From: JAIBJN01 sp963811635
Lineage (GTDB): Bacteria; Actinomycetota; Thermoleophilia; Gaiellales; Gaiellaceae
Length of the DNA stretch: 64,000 nt
Direction of reading: 5' to 3'
Assembly: GCA_963811635.1 (NCBI GenBank)
Contig: CAWESB010000016.1
Location: 1-64,000 of the forward strand
In this document: piece by piece, positions 44,453-51,757 of the stretch
How the letters are laid out: each line of letters starts with the position of its first letter
Numbering within the stretch: the stretch's first letter is position 1
The notes under the pieces: generated by a model
What the model was told of the DNA's origin: nothing
Database searches by the model: none
The model's input: the letters and a program-made list of their open reading frames with translations, nothing else
Position numbers and translations under genes: made by a program

Positions 44453-44526
44453 GGCGGCGTAGCTCAGCTGGTTAGAGCAGCGGAATCATAATCCGTGTGT
44501 CGTAGGTTCGAGTCCTACCGCCGCTA
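44453..44526 (+). tRNA. tRNA-Met (CAT anticodon, elongator-type)
   Basis: 74 nt fold as a complete cloverleaf. The acceptor GGCGGCG pairs with CGCCGCT (one G-T at the end), the D arm is GCTC...GAGC, the anticodon stem GCGGA/TCCGT encloses loop ATCATAA with CAT at 44487-44489, and the T arm is GTAGG-TTCGAGT-CCTAC, followed by discriminator A. CCA is not encoded. The paired end base and lack of three G-C pairs in the anticodon stem argue for the elongator. A lysidine-modified tRNA-Ile cannot be fully excluded. It lies directly before rpmG, as in other Actinobacteria. Confidence 0.95.
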
Positions 44527-44558
44527 CCTGGAGACCCTCTCGAAAAGGCTAAGAAACG

Positions 44559-44720
44559 ATGGCAACCGGAGTACGAGTCGCGATCACGCTTGCATGCACT
44601 GAGTGCAAGCGGCGCAACTACCAGTCGCAGAAATCCAAGCGCAACACGCCCGACCGCTTCGAGGCGAGCAAGTACTGCCGCTGGTGCGGACGGCACACGC
44701 TGCACAGGGAGACCAGGTAG
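44559..44720 (+). CDS. rpmG: Ribosomal protein bL33
   Basis: A 53-residue large-subunit protein. The sequence runs ATGVRVAITLACTECKRRNY to YCRWCGRHTLHRETR. It keeps the four zinc-binding Cys (CTEC and CRWC), so it is the zinc-containing form that is replaced under zinc starvation in some species. It lies 33 bp after the tRNA, and the secE start codon follows its stop without a gap. Confidence 0.95.
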   Translation: MATGVRVAITLACTECKRRNYQSQKSKRNTPDRFEASKYCRWCGRHTLHRETR

Positions 44721-45047
44721 TTGGCGCGACCGTCCCGCACCCGCCGGAAACGCAGTGACTTCCAGGCTCCGGCCCAGCCGGAGCGCGCCCGCACGCGCCA
44801 GCGCCAGGTCAAGCCGACCGGGCAGCCGAAGAGCCAGACCGGCCAGAAGCGTGAGCGCCGCGGCGGCTTCCGCGCGTTCGTCGGCGAGTGCTGGGCCGAG
44901 CTCCGCAAGGTCGACTGGCCCGGCCGCCAGCAGCTGATCTCCGCGACGATCGTCGTCATCATCGCCGTGGCGATCACCGGCGCCTACCTGTTCGTGACCG
45001 ACTGGGCAGTCCAGCGGTTCGTCCGCGACGTCCTCCTCAACCTTTAG
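44721..45047 (+). CDS. secE: Preprotein translocase subunit SecE
   Basis: A 108-residue single-span subunit of the SecYEG channel. The N-terminal ~50 residues are a basic low-complexity extension (RTRRKRSDF, RARTRQRQVK). They are followed by the conserved ECWAELRKVDWPGRQQL amphipathic helix and one membrane helix (SATIVVIIAVAITGAYLFV). The start is TTG directly after the rpmG stop, with no better ATG or GTG downstream that keeps the conserved part. nusG follows after 10 bp. Confidence 0.95.
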   Translation: MARPSRTRRKRSDFQAPAQPERARTRQRQVKPTGQPKSQTGQKRERRGGFRAFVGECWAELRKVDWPGRQQLISATIVVIIAVAITGAYLFVTDWAVQRFVRDVLLNL

Positions 45048-45057
45048 GGCCACCACC

Positions 45058-45588
45058 ATGTTCCGCTGGTACGTCGTCAACACCTACTCTGGCCACGAGA
45101 ACAAGGTCAAGGCCAACCTCGAGCACCGCATCGACTCGATGGGCCAGAAAGCCCGCTTCCGCCGCGTCGTCGTCCCGACCGAGCAGGTCGTGGAGACGAA
45201 GGACGGCCAGAAGGTGCAGACCGAGAAACGCGTCCTGCCCGGCTACGTGCTCGTGAACATGGACCTCAACGACGAGGCCTGGACGGTCGTGAAGAACACG
45301 CCGGGCGTCACCGGCTTCGTCGGCTCCGGCACGAAGCCCGTGCCGCTCTCGCAGCCGGAGGTCGACAGGATCCTGCACACTGCCACCGCTGCCGCCGAGC
45401 GGCCGCGGACGGCGGTCGAGTTCGAGCTCGGCGAGACGGTGAAGATCACCTCGGGGTCGCTGTCCGACTTCGACGGCGAGGTGATCGACGTCAACGCCGA
45501 CCAGCAGAAGCTGAAGGTGCTCGTCAACATCTTCGAGCGCCAAACCCCGGTCGAGGTCAGCTTCGACCAAGTCAAGAAGATGGATTAG
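45058..45588 (+). CDS. nusG: Transcription elongation/termination factor NusG
   Basis: A 176-residue protein. The NGN domain (FRWYVVNTYSGHENKVKANL, VLPGYVLVNMDL) binds the polymerase clamp; the C-terminal KOW domain (VKITSGSLSDFDGEVIDVN) contacts Rho or ribosomal protein S10. Actinobacterial NusG often has a long acidic N-terminal extension, which is absent here. It is part of the secE-nusG-rplK-rplA run. Confidence 0.97.
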   Translation: MFRWYVVNTYSGHENKVKANLEHRIDSMGQKARFRRVVVPTEQVVETKDGQKVQTEKRVLPGYVLVNMDLNDEAWTVVKNTPGVTGFVGSGTKPVPLSQPEVDRILHTATAAAERPRTAVEFELGETVKITSGSLSDFDGEVIDVNADQQKLKVLVNIFERQTPVEVSFDQVKKMD

Positions 45589-45594
45589 GAACGG

Positions 45595-46020
45595 ATGGCC
45601 AAGAAAGTCCTCACACTCATCAAGCTTCAGATCCCGGGCGGCCAGGCCAACCCTGCGCCGCCGGTCGGCCCTGCGCTCGGCCAGCACGGGGTCAACATCA
45701 TGGAGTTCTGCAAGGCGTTCAACGCGCAGACCCAGCAGGAGAACGGGCGCATCACCCCCGTGGAGATCACGGTCTTCGAGGACCGGTCCTTCACCTTCAT
45801 CACGAAGACGCCGCCCGCCGCCGTCCTCATCAAGGAGGCGCTCCGCATCGAGAAGGGCTCCTCGGAGCCCAACCGCGACAAGGTGGGCACGATCACGTCC
45901 GCCCAGGTGCGGCAGATTGCAGAGACGAAGCTCGTCGACCTGAATGCGCGCGACGTCGACCAGGCGATGCGCATCATCGAAGGGACGGCGCGCTCCATGG
46001 GCGTGGAGGTGGCGCGGTAA
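45595..46020 (+). CDS. rplK: Ribosomal protein uL11
   Basis: A 141-residue protein with the canonical GGQANPAPPVGPALGQHGVN motif at the N-terminal domain, which binds the GTPase-centre rRNA. The C-terminal RNA-binding domain ends in DVDQAMRIIEGTARSMGVEV. The stop overlaps the rplA start (TAATG), so the two are coupled. Confidence 0.97.
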   Translation: MAKKVLTLIKLQIPGGQANPAPPVGPALGQHGVNIMEFCKAFNAQTQQENGRITPVEITVFEDRSFTFITKTPPAAVLIKEALRIEKGSSEPNRDKVGTITSAQVRQIAETKLVDLNARDVDQAMRIIEGTARSMGVEVAR

Positions 46021-46751
46021 TGGCCCGCCACGGCAAGCGGTACACGGAAGCCAAGAGCTCGATCGACCGCGAGCACGCGTACACGCCGCTCGAGGCGGTC
46101 CGGCTCGTGAAGGAGGCGCCCGCTGCCAAGTTCGACGAGGCGGTCGAGGCCCACTTCAACCTCGGGCTCAACGTCCGCCACGCCGACCAGCAGCTGCGCG
46201 GCACGCTCATGCTCCCGCACGGCTCCGGCAAGGACGTCCGCGTTGCCGTCTTCGCCGAGGGCGAGAAGGCGCGCGAGGCGGAGGAGGCGGGGGCCGACGT
46301 GGTCGGCGCCGCCGACCTCGGCACCCAGATCGAGGGCGGCTTCGACGACTTCGACGTCGCGATCGCAACGCCGGACATGATGAGCACCGTCGGCAAGCTC
46401 GGCCGCATCCTCGGCCCGCGCGGGAAGATGCCGAACCCGAAGACGGGGACGGTCACGTTCGACGTGGGCAAGGCGGTGCGCGAGGCCAAGGCGGGCAAGC
46501 TCGAGTACCGCACCGACCGCGGCGCCAACGTCCACCTGGTCATCGGCCGCAAGAGCTTCGACGAGAAGACGCTGCTCGAGAACTACGCGACCGTCGTCGA
46601 GGAGATCGTCCGCGCGAAGCCGGCGGCGGCGAAGGGGCGGTACATCCGCTCGATCACGCTGACGAGCTCGATGGGGCCCGGCGTCCGGGTCGACCCCGCG
46701 AAGACGCGCGAGATCGCCGCGGAGCTCGAGGAGGAGCCCGTCCCGGCCTAG
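46020..46751 (+). CDS. rplA: Ribosomal protein uL1
   Basis: A 243-residue protein of the L1 stalk. The N-terminal RHGKRYTEAKSSIDREHAYT, the FNLGLNVRHADQQLRGT domain, and the conserved GRILGPRGKMPNPKTGTVTF segment are all present. L1 usually also represses its own operon by binding the rplK leader; no such site was identified here. Confidence 0.97.
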   Translation: MARHGKRYTEAKSSIDREHAYTPLEAVRLVKEAPAAKFDEAVEAHFNLGLNVRHADQQLRGTLMLPHGSGKDVRVAVFAEGEKAREAEEAGADVVGAADLGTQIEGGFDDFDVAIATPDMMSTVGKLGRILGPRGKMPNPKTGTVTFDVGKAVREAKAGKLEYRTDRGANVHLVIGRKSFDEKTLLENYATVVEEIVRAKPAAAKGRYIRSITLTSSMGPGVRVDPAKTREIAAELEEEPVPA

Positions 46752-46895
46752 GTTTTTCGTCCACAGCCCGTCGCCGAAGACAGCCGGCAGCCCTTCGGGG
46801 CATAAGCCCTGCCGAGGTGGCTCGAGCAAGACGACTCGCCTCTGCTCGTGCCCGCCCGGAAGGCGGGCACGAGTCGTTTTGAAGGAGGTGATTCG
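46752..46895 (+). promoter_or_regulatory. Ribosomal L10 leader (autoregulatory RNA)
   Basis: The rplA-rplJ gap contains the conserved L10-leader core (CGAAGACAGCCGGCAG, with the partner AAGCCCTGCCGAGGT), which binds the L10(L12)4 complex and represses rplJL. Downstream, a stable hairpin with a T-run (46845-46878) can compete with an upstream segment: ACGACTCG at 46831-46838 is the complement of CGAGTCGT at 46871-46878. A Shine-Dalgarno (GAAGGAGG) then precedes rplJ. Confidence 0.85.
46845..46879 (+). terminator. Terminator-like hairpin in the L10 leader
   Basis: CTCGTGCCCGC at 46845-46855 pairs perfectly with GCGGGCACGAG at 46863-46873 over a 7-nt loop and is followed by TCGTTTT. As it lies inside the leader, it is best read as an attenuator between rplA and rplJ. 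Confidence 0.7.
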
Positions 46896-47615
46896 ATGCT
46901 GAGAAAGGACAAGGAGCAGGTGGTGGCCGACCTCGCGGAGCGGCTGCGCGGCTCGGATACGCTGATCCTGGCCGACTACCGCGGCCTGTCGGTGACCGAG
47001 CTCGATGACGTGCGCACGAAGCTGCTCGAGCACGGCGCCCGCTTCTCGGTCGTGAAGAACACGCTCACGAGGCGGGCCGCCTCGGAGGCCGGCCTGGAGA
47101 CGCTGAACGCGCTCCTCGACGGCCCGACGGCGATCGCCTTCGTCGGCGACGGCGACATGGTCGCGGTCGCGAAGACGCTCAACGAGACGGCCAAGCGCAC
47201 CAGGGTCCTCGAGATCAAGGGCGGGATCCTCCAGGGCATGCCACTTGAGGCCGGCCAGGTCGTCGAGCTGGCCTCGCTGCCGCCCACCGACGTGCTCCAG
47301 GGCCAGGTTCTGGGCGCGATCGTTGGTCCACTGACCTCGATCGTCGGGCTGTTCGCGGCCCCGCTGCAGGACTTCGTCGGGCTGCTCGACGCCCGTGTCG
47401 ACCAGCTCGGCGGCGCCGACGCGCCCACCGAGGCGGAGGCCGCTCCTGCAGAGGAGCCGGCCGAGGAGGACGAGCCTACTGCAGAGGCCGAGCCCGCCGA
47501 TGAGGCGGAGGAGGCTTCCGAAAAGACCGCTGACGAGGCGCCAACGGAGGCGTCCGCAGAGACATCCAATGACACGGCTGACGAAGCAGCCGAAGAGACC
47601 ACAGAGGAGGAGTAG
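46896..47615 (+). CDS. rplJ: Ribosomal protein uL10, with acidic C-terminal extension
   Basis: A 239-residue L10, longer than the usual ~170. The RNA-binding part is normal (KDKEQVVADLAERLRGSDTL, VVKNTLTRRAASEAG). After the L7/L12-binding helix region (LLDARVDQLGG), a tail of ~60 residues made almost only of Ala, Glu, Asp, Thr and Pro follows (EEPAEEDEPTAEAEPADEAE and more). Such tails occur in some Actinobacteria and are probably disordered. ATG 46896 follows GAAGGAGG. Confidence 0.95.
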   Translation: MLRKDKEQVVADLAERLRGSDTLILADYRGLSVTELDDVRTKLLEHGARFSVVKNTLTRRAASEAGLETLNALLDGPTAIAFVGDGDMVAVAKTLNETAKRTRVLEIKGGILQGMPLEAGQVVELASLPPTDVLQGQVLGAIVGPLTSIVGLFAAPLQDFVGLLDARVDQLGGADAPTEAEAAPAEEPAEEDEPTAEAEPADEAEEASEKTADEAPTEASAETSNDTADEAAEETTEEE

Positions 47616-47617
47616 AC

Positions 47618-48007
47618 ATGGCTGCTACCGCAGTCGACAAGGTGTTCGACGAGCTCGGGAAGATGACTGTCCTCGACCTCGTCGAGCTGAAGAACAAGAT
47701 CGAGGAGGAGTGGGGCGTCACCGCCGCCGCTCCTGTCGCGGTCGCCGCTCCGGGCGCCGCTCCCGCGGCCGCCGACGGCGCGGCCGCCGAGGAGAAGACC
47801 GAGTTCGACGTCGTCCTCACGGGCGCCGGCGACAAGAAGATCCAGGTGATCAAGGTTGTCCGCGCCATTACCGGCCTGGGCCTCAAGGAGGCCAAGGACC
47901 TGGTCGACGGGGCGCCCAACGCCGTCAAGGAAGGCGTGGCCCAGGAGGAGGCCGACTCGATCAAGGCGCAGCTCGAGGAGGCCGGCGCCTCTGTCGAGGT
48001 GAAGTAG
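47618..48007 (+). CDS. rplL: Ribosomal protein bL12 (L7/L12)
   Basis: A 129-residue stalk protein. The N-terminal dimerisation helix pair (KVFDELGKMTVLDLVELKNK) is followed by an Ala/Pro-rich hinge and the C-terminal factor-binding domain (KKIQVIKVVRAITGLGLKEA, DLVDGAPNAVKEG). It lies 2 bp after rplJ. A strong terminator follows. Confidence 0.97.
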   Translation: MAATAVDKVFDELGKMTVLDLVELKNKIEEEWGVTAAAPVAVAAPGAAPAAADGAAAEEKTEFDVVLTGAGDKKIQVIKVVRAITGLGLKEAKDLVDGAPNAVKEGVAQEEADSIKAQLEEAGASVEVK

Positions 48008-48019
48008 CTCCGGCGCTTT

Positions 48020-48065
48020 CGAAGTCGGCGAAGGGCCGGGCCAGACCCGGCCCTTCGCGACTTCG
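48020..48065 (+). terminator. Long hairpin terminating rplJL
   Basis: A stem of about 20 bp (CGAAGTCGGCGAAGGGCCGG with its complement, one bulge) and a CCAGA loop begin 12 bp after the rplL stop. There is no clear T-tract. The next gene starts 22 bp later. Confidence 0.7.
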
Positions 48066-48087
48066 GTCGCTGCGATGATTCCGGGCC

Positions 48088-48819
48088 ATGGCGCCCGATC
48101 CGTACTACCGGCGGGACCTCGCCCTCGTCCACCACCGGGGCTTCGGGTTCCACGCCGACGCCTGCGCGCCCGGGATCCTCGCGCTCCTGGAGCCGGTCCG
48201 CGAACGGGGCGGGCTCGTGCTCGAGCTCGGGTGCGGGAGCGGCCTGCTGACGCGCCACCTGCTCGCGGCAGGGCATCGGGTCGTCGCGACCGACGCCTCA
48301 CCGGCAATGCTCGAGCTCGCGGTGGAGACCCTGGAAGGCGCCGAGGAGATCCGGCTGCTCGCCCTCCCGGACGACCCGCTTCCCGAGTGCGACGCGATCG
48401 TCTCGGTCGGCCACGTTCTCAACTACCTGCCCGCCGAGGCTTCGGTCGAGAGGGCCCTAGCGGCGTCGGCGACGGCGCTCCGTCCCGGCGGCGTCCTCGC
48501 GCTCGATCTCTGCGACCTGCGCTATGGAGCCGCCCGCCGCGGCGAGGCGAGCCAGGGGCGCGTGCACGAGGACTGGGCGGTCGTCACGCGCTTCGACCTA
48601 TCGCTGCCAAACCGTTTCGTCCGTGAGATCACGACCTTCCTGCGGCAGGAGGACGGCATGTGGCGCCGCGACGACGAGCACCATGAGAACGTCCTGCTCG
48701 ACACGGCGCGGGTGCCGGCGCTCCTGGCGCCGCTCGGGCTCGAGGTCGCGGTGAGGGAGTCGTTCGGCCACGAGGAGCTCCCGGAAGGTCTCGTCGCCAT
48801 CATCGGCCGGCGGAAATGA
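48088..48819 (+). CDS. Class I SAM-dependent methyltransferase
   Basis: A 243-residue Rossmann methyltransferase. The SAM-binding motif I is LVLELGCGSGLLTRHLL, with the acidic ribose-binding residue in VVATDASPAMLELA. Motif IV is in CDAIVSVGHVLNYLP. The C-terminal half (LDLCDLRYGAARRG onward) resembles small-molecule methyltransferases. The substrate is not predictable. It stands between two hairpins and so is probably a single-gene transcript. Confidence 0.85.
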   Translation: MAPDPYYRRDLALVHHRGFGFHADACAPGILALLEPVRERGGLVLELGCGSGLLTRHLLAAGHRVVATDASPAMLELAVETLEGAEEIRLLALPDDPLPECDAIVSVGHVLNYLPAEASVERALAASATALRPGGVLALDLCDLRYGAARRGEASQGRVHEDWAVVTRFDLSLPNRFVREITTFLRQEDGMWRRDDEHHENVLLDTARVPALLAPLGLEVAVRESFGHEELPEGLVAIIGRRK

Positions 48820-48846
48820 GAAGAGGCCCGCGGGGCGGGCCTCTTC
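48820..48846. terminator. Bidirectional hairpin between convergent genes
   Basis: GAAGAGGCCCGC and GCGGGCCTCTTC form a perfect 12-bp stem with a GGG loop immediately after the methyltransferase stop. It can serve both this gene and the convergent secreted-protein gene ending at 48874. Confidence 0.75.
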
Positions 48847-48873
48847 ACGGAGGGGAGGGGATGCCGCGATCCG

Positions 48874-49629
48874 CTACGCGGCCGTGTCCCACTGAGGGGC
48901 GTCTCCGCCGGAGCCTCCGCCGGAGCCGCCGTCGTCATCGCCCCCGTCGGGCGGGGCGAAGCCGGGCGGGGGGCCGAAGCCGGGGCCGCCGAAGAAGCGG
49001 CCGTGGCGCGGGCCCGGAAAGTCGCCGTTCACGATGTCGTCGATGGAGTCCTGGAGGCGCTGGTAGGCCTCGTCCGCCTGCACCTGCGTCAGCCGCTCGT
49101 TCTTGACGGCCTCGTCGAGCGCCGACTTCGCCTCGGCGAGGATGGCCTGCTCGAGGCCGTCGACGGACTTGCCCTTGGCCTTGGCGACGTCGGCGAGCGA
49201 CTTGCCGTCCGCGAGCTGCTCGCGGAGCTCGGCCTCCGTCAGGCCGAGGTACTCGGCCGCCACCTCGAGCTTGCCGCCGAAGAACACATGCCGCTCGAAG
49301 CCGCCGGGCTCGCCCTGGTGGCGGAGCCCGAAGAAGCCCGGGCCGAGGAAGAGGGGGAACTCGCCCGACTCGATCCGCGACTTCAGCTCGTCGGCCTGCT
49401 CCTTCGTGATCTTGCCGTCCTCGAATGCCTGGTTCACCTGGTCGACTGCCGCCGCCCGGGTGGCGTCCTCGAGCTTGTCGGAGGAGATGCCGAGGTGCTT
49501 CGCCACCGAGTCCAGGAACGAGGAGCCCTGCGAGTCGGTCTGCGAGGCGGCGATGGCCGCGCCGCCCCCCGCGACCGCCAGCCCTGCCACGGTGGCCGCC
49601 AGAACGTGCTTCGAGGTCAGCTTGCTCAT
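48874..49629 (-). CDS. Secreted helical-repeat protein
   Basis: A 251-residue exported protein. A signal-like N-terminus (TSKHVLAATVAGLAVAGGGA) is followed by two related helical units: FLDSVAKHLGISSDKLEDAT with GKITKEQADELKSRIESGEF, and YLGLTEAELREQLADGKSLA with NERLTQVQADEAYQRLQDSI. The C-terminus is a Gly/Pro/Phe- and Asp-rich tail (GGPGFGPPPGFAPPDGG). The helix-turn units resemble DUF2680/YckD-type exported proteins. No enzyme motif is seen. Its control region shares 11-bp-spaced TAAGA elements with the htrA/response-regulator intergenic region, so it probably belongs to the same envelope-stress response. Confidence 0.8.
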   Translation of the reverse strand: MSKLTSKHVLAATVAGLAVAGGGAAIAASQTDSQGSSFLDSVAKHLGISSDKLEDATRAAAVDQVNQAFEDGKITKEQADELKSRIESGEFPLFLGPGFFGLRHQGEPGGFERHVFFGGKLEVAAEYLGLTEAELREQLADGKSLADVAKAKGKSVDGLEQAILAEAKSALDEAVKNERLTQVQADEAYQRLQDSIDDIVNGDFPGPRHGRFFGGPGFGPPPGFAPPDGGDDDGGSGGGSGGDAPQWDTAA

Positions 49630-49700
49630 GGAAAGAGTCCTTTCGGTCGCCCTTTCTCACGATGGAACCAAGCTGCCCTAAGGGCAACCTGAAAGCTCTC

Positions 49701-49716
49701 TAAGAAATCTCTAAGA
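49701..49716. promoter_or_regulatory. TAAGA direct repeat, 11-bp spacing
   Basis: TAAGA at 49701-49705 and again at 49712-49716 are spaced exactly 11 bp, inside CTCTAAGAAAT-CTCTAAGAGAA. The site lies 72-87 bp upstream of the secreted-protein start (49629). It has the same spacing and core as the array at 50986-51059. OmpR/PhoB-type regulators commonly bind such helically phased direct repeats. Confidence 0.6.
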
Positions 49717-49736
49717 GAAAACGGGCCCGGAACGCC

Positions 49737-49765
49737 GAAAGGGCCGCCTCGTGCGCGGCCCTCTC
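49737..49765 (-). terminator. Terminator of the HtrA gene
   Basis: GAGAGGGCCGC and GCGGCCCTTTC (minus strand) form a stem with one mismatch and a 7-nt loop, starting 22 bp past the htrA stop. It separates htrA from the secreted-protein gene on the same strand. Confidence 0.6.
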
Positions 49766-49786
49766 GACGCATTCCGGCTCTCTGTG

Positions 49787-50935
49787 TTAGGAGGGCCGGG
49801 TCCCGAGGGACACCTGGACAGTCGTGCTCTTGCCGTTGCGGCTGTAGGTGATCGACACGGAGTCGCCCGGCTTCTTGGCATCGATGGCGCTCTGGAGCGC
49901 TGCGCCGTCGGTGATCGCCTTGCCGTCGACCGCGGTGATCACGTCGCCGCCGGTCGGGTAGCTCTGGCCGTCGACCGTGGCTGAGCCGGTTGCCGCCTTG
50001 AGGCCGGCGTCGGCCGCCGGCGTTCCCTGCCGCACCTCGGTCACCTCGACGCCGGCCGGAAGGCCGATCTCGTCGGCGACGGTGCTGGGGATCGAGGCGA
50101 CGCCCACGCCGAGGTAGGCGTGCTCGACGGAGCCGCTGGAGATGATCTGGGGGACGATCGTGGAGACCGTGCTCGAGGGGATGGCGAAGCCGATGCCGTC
50201 GCTGCCGCCCGAGTCGCTCCGGATCTGGGTGTTGACGCCGATCACCTGGCCGGCACCGTTCAGGAGCGGGCCGCCCGAGTTGCCGTGGTTGATCGCGGCG
50301 TCGGTCTGGATGGAGTTGTTGATCGTGAAGTTGTTCGGCGAGGTCATCTGCCGGTTGAGGGCGCTGACGATGCCGCTCGTGACCGTCTCCTCGAGCCCGA
50401 ACGGGCTGCCCATGGCGACGACGCTCTCGCCGACCGTGAGCTGGGTCGAGTCGCCGACCTCGAGGGTGACGAGCTTGGAGGCGGGCGCGTCGACCTTGAT
50501 GACCGCGAGGTCGGTCGAGGGGTCGGTGCCGACGACGGTCGCGTCGTAGGTCGAGCCGTCCCAGAAGCGGACGGAGACCGACTGCGCGCCTTCGACGACG
50601 TGGTCGTTGGTGACGATGTGGCCGTCGGAGTCGTAGACGAAGCCGGAGCCCTGGCCCTGCTGCTCCTGCTCGCCGCCCGTCGGCGAGGACTGGCTCGAGG
50701 TCGCGGTGATCTCGACGACGCCCTTGTAGGCCTGCTCGTAGATCTGGCTGACGGAGAGCGACTCGCTGGTCGACGCCGCCGGCTCCGAGCTCTTGACGGT
50801 CACCTGGCGGACGACCGTCGGGCCGTCCTCGGAGCCGAGCGCCGCGAAGGTCGCGGCGCCACCGCCCGCGCCGATTGCGGCGGCGGCAACGAGCGCTCCG
50901 GTAACGGTGAGGGTGCGGGTGGTGCGGGGCTTCAT
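49787..50935 (-). CDS. HtrA/DegP-like serine protease with PDZ domain
   Basis: A 382-residue envelope protease/chaperone. The N-terminal anchor helix (TLTVTGALVAAAAIGAGGGA) places it outside the membrane. The trypsin-like triad is His112 (IVTNDHVVEG), Asp142 (STDLAVIKVD) and Ser220 (NHGNSGGPLL). One PDZ domain follows (YLGVGVASIPSTVADEIGLP, GDVITAVDGKAITDGAALQS). ATG 50935 is chosen for its position at the anchor. It is divergent from an MprA-like regulator; in mycobacteria MprAB controls the HtrA-like protease PepD, and the phased repeats between the two genes here support the same logic. Confidence 0.92.
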   Translation of the reverse strand: MKPRTTRTLTVTGALVAAAAIGAGGGAATFAALGSEDGPTVVRQVTVKSSEPAASTSESLSVSQIYEQAYKGVVEITATSSQSSPTGGEQEQQGQGSGFVYDSDGHIVTNDHVVEGAQSVSVRFWDGSTYDATVVGTDPSTDLAVIKVDAPASKLVTLEVGDSTQLTVGESVVAMGSPFGLEETVTSGIVSALNRQMTSPNNFTINNSIQTDAAINHGNSGGPLLNGAGQVIGVNTQIRSDSGGSDGIGFAIPSSTVSTIVPQIISSGSVEHAYLGVGVASIPSTVADEIGLPAGVEVTEVRQGTPAADAGLKAATGSATVDGQSYPTGGDVITAVDGKAITDGAALQSAIDAKKPGDSVSITYSRNGKSTTVQVSLGTRPS

Positions 50936-50985
50936 GACACGTTCCTTTCCTACGAAGTGATGGCGTCCATGGCAGCAGCGCCACC

Positions 50986-51059
50986 TAAGACGCGCCTGAG
51001 ACCTGTCTAAGAACTGGGTAAGAGTCCGGCCCCGCGCGTGGCCTCTTAGCCGGCTCTCA
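50986..51059. promoter_or_regulatory. Array of six phased TNAGA elements between htrA and the regulator gene
   Basis: TNAGA elements start at 50986, 50997, 51008 and 51019 (TAAGA, TGAGA, TAAGA, TAAGA), each exactly 11 bp apart. Two more lie in the opposite orientation, TCTTA at 51044-51048 and TCTCA at 51055-51059, again 11 bp apart. The array fills the 147-bp gap between the divergent htrA and response-regulator starts. It is most simply explained as binding sites for the adjacent OmpR-family regulator, giving control of htrA and autoregulation. Confidence 0.65.
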
Positions 51060-51082
51060 GGTTTCGTGCTCACAATGGGCGC

Positions 51083-51757
51083 ATGCGAATCCTCGTGGTG
51101 GACGACGAGCGCGCCGTGCGCGAGTCGCTGAGGCGCGCGCTCGAGCTCGAGGGCTACGACGTCGAGCTGGCGGGAGACGGCCGGGAGGCGCTCGACCGCC
51201 TCGAGAACGAGCCCCAGCCGGACGCGCTCGTCCTCGACGTCCTCATGCCCGAGGTCGACGGCCTCGAAGTCTGCGCCCGGCTGCGGCGGGAGGGCAGCCG
51301 GCTGCCGGTCCTGATGCTGACGGCGCGCGCGGAGGTCGAAAACCGCGTCGAGGGGCTCGACGCCGGTGCCGACGACTACGTGACGAAGCCGTTCGCGCTC
51401 GAGGAGCTGCTGGCGCGGCTGCGCGCGCTCCTGCGTCGGACGACGAACGGTTCGGGCGACACTCTCCGCTTCGAGGACCTCGAGCTCGATCCGAGGACGC
51501 GCGAGGTGCACCGAGGCGGCGAGCCGATCGACCTCACCCGCACCGAGTTCGCCCTGCTCGAGCTCTTCCTCCTCAACCCTCGCCAGGTGCTCACACGCTC
51601 GCTCATCTTCGAGCGCGTGTGGGGCTACGACTTCGGAGCGAGCTCGAACTCGCTGGACGTCTACATCGGCTACCTACGCCGCAAGACCGAGGCCGGCGGA
51701 TGGCCGCGGCTGATCCAGACCGTCCGCGGCGTCGGCTACGCCTTACGCGAGGCATGA
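51083..51757 (+). CDS. OmpR/MprA-family response regulator
   Basis: A 224-residue regulator. The receiver domain has acidic residues at 7-8, phospho-acceptor Asp52 (LVLDVLMPEV), Thr79 (MLTAR) and Lys101 (YVTKPF). The winged-helix DNA-binding domain reads IDLTRTEFALLELFLLNPRQ, SNSLDVYIGYLRRKTE and IQTVRGVGYALR. Its stop overlaps the kinase start (ATGA). Winged-helix regulators of this type bind tandem direct repeats about 11 bp apart, which is what lies just upstream. Confidence 0.93.
   Translation: MRILVVDDERAVRESLRRALELEGYDVELAGDGREALDRLENEPQPDALVLDVLMPEVDGLEVCARLRREGSRLPVLMLTARAEVENRVEGLDAGADDYVTKPFALEELLARLRALLRRTTNGSGDTLRFEDLELDPRTREVHRGGEPIDLTRTEFALLELFLLNPRQVLTRSLIFERVWGYDFGASSNSLDVYIGYLRRKTEAGGWPRLIQTVRGVGYALREA

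Noticed and set aside
44453..44526. Initiator tRNA-Met
   Set aside because: The acceptor end is paired (G-T) and the anticodon stem lacks the three G-C pairs that mark the initiator.
14598..51059. A single regulator binding both the 14.6-kb and the 51-kb TGAGA arrays
   Set aside because: The cores look alike, but the 14.6-kb sites are inverted dyads with 6-7 nt centres while the 51-kb sites are direct repeats at 11-bp steps, so different proteins are more likely.
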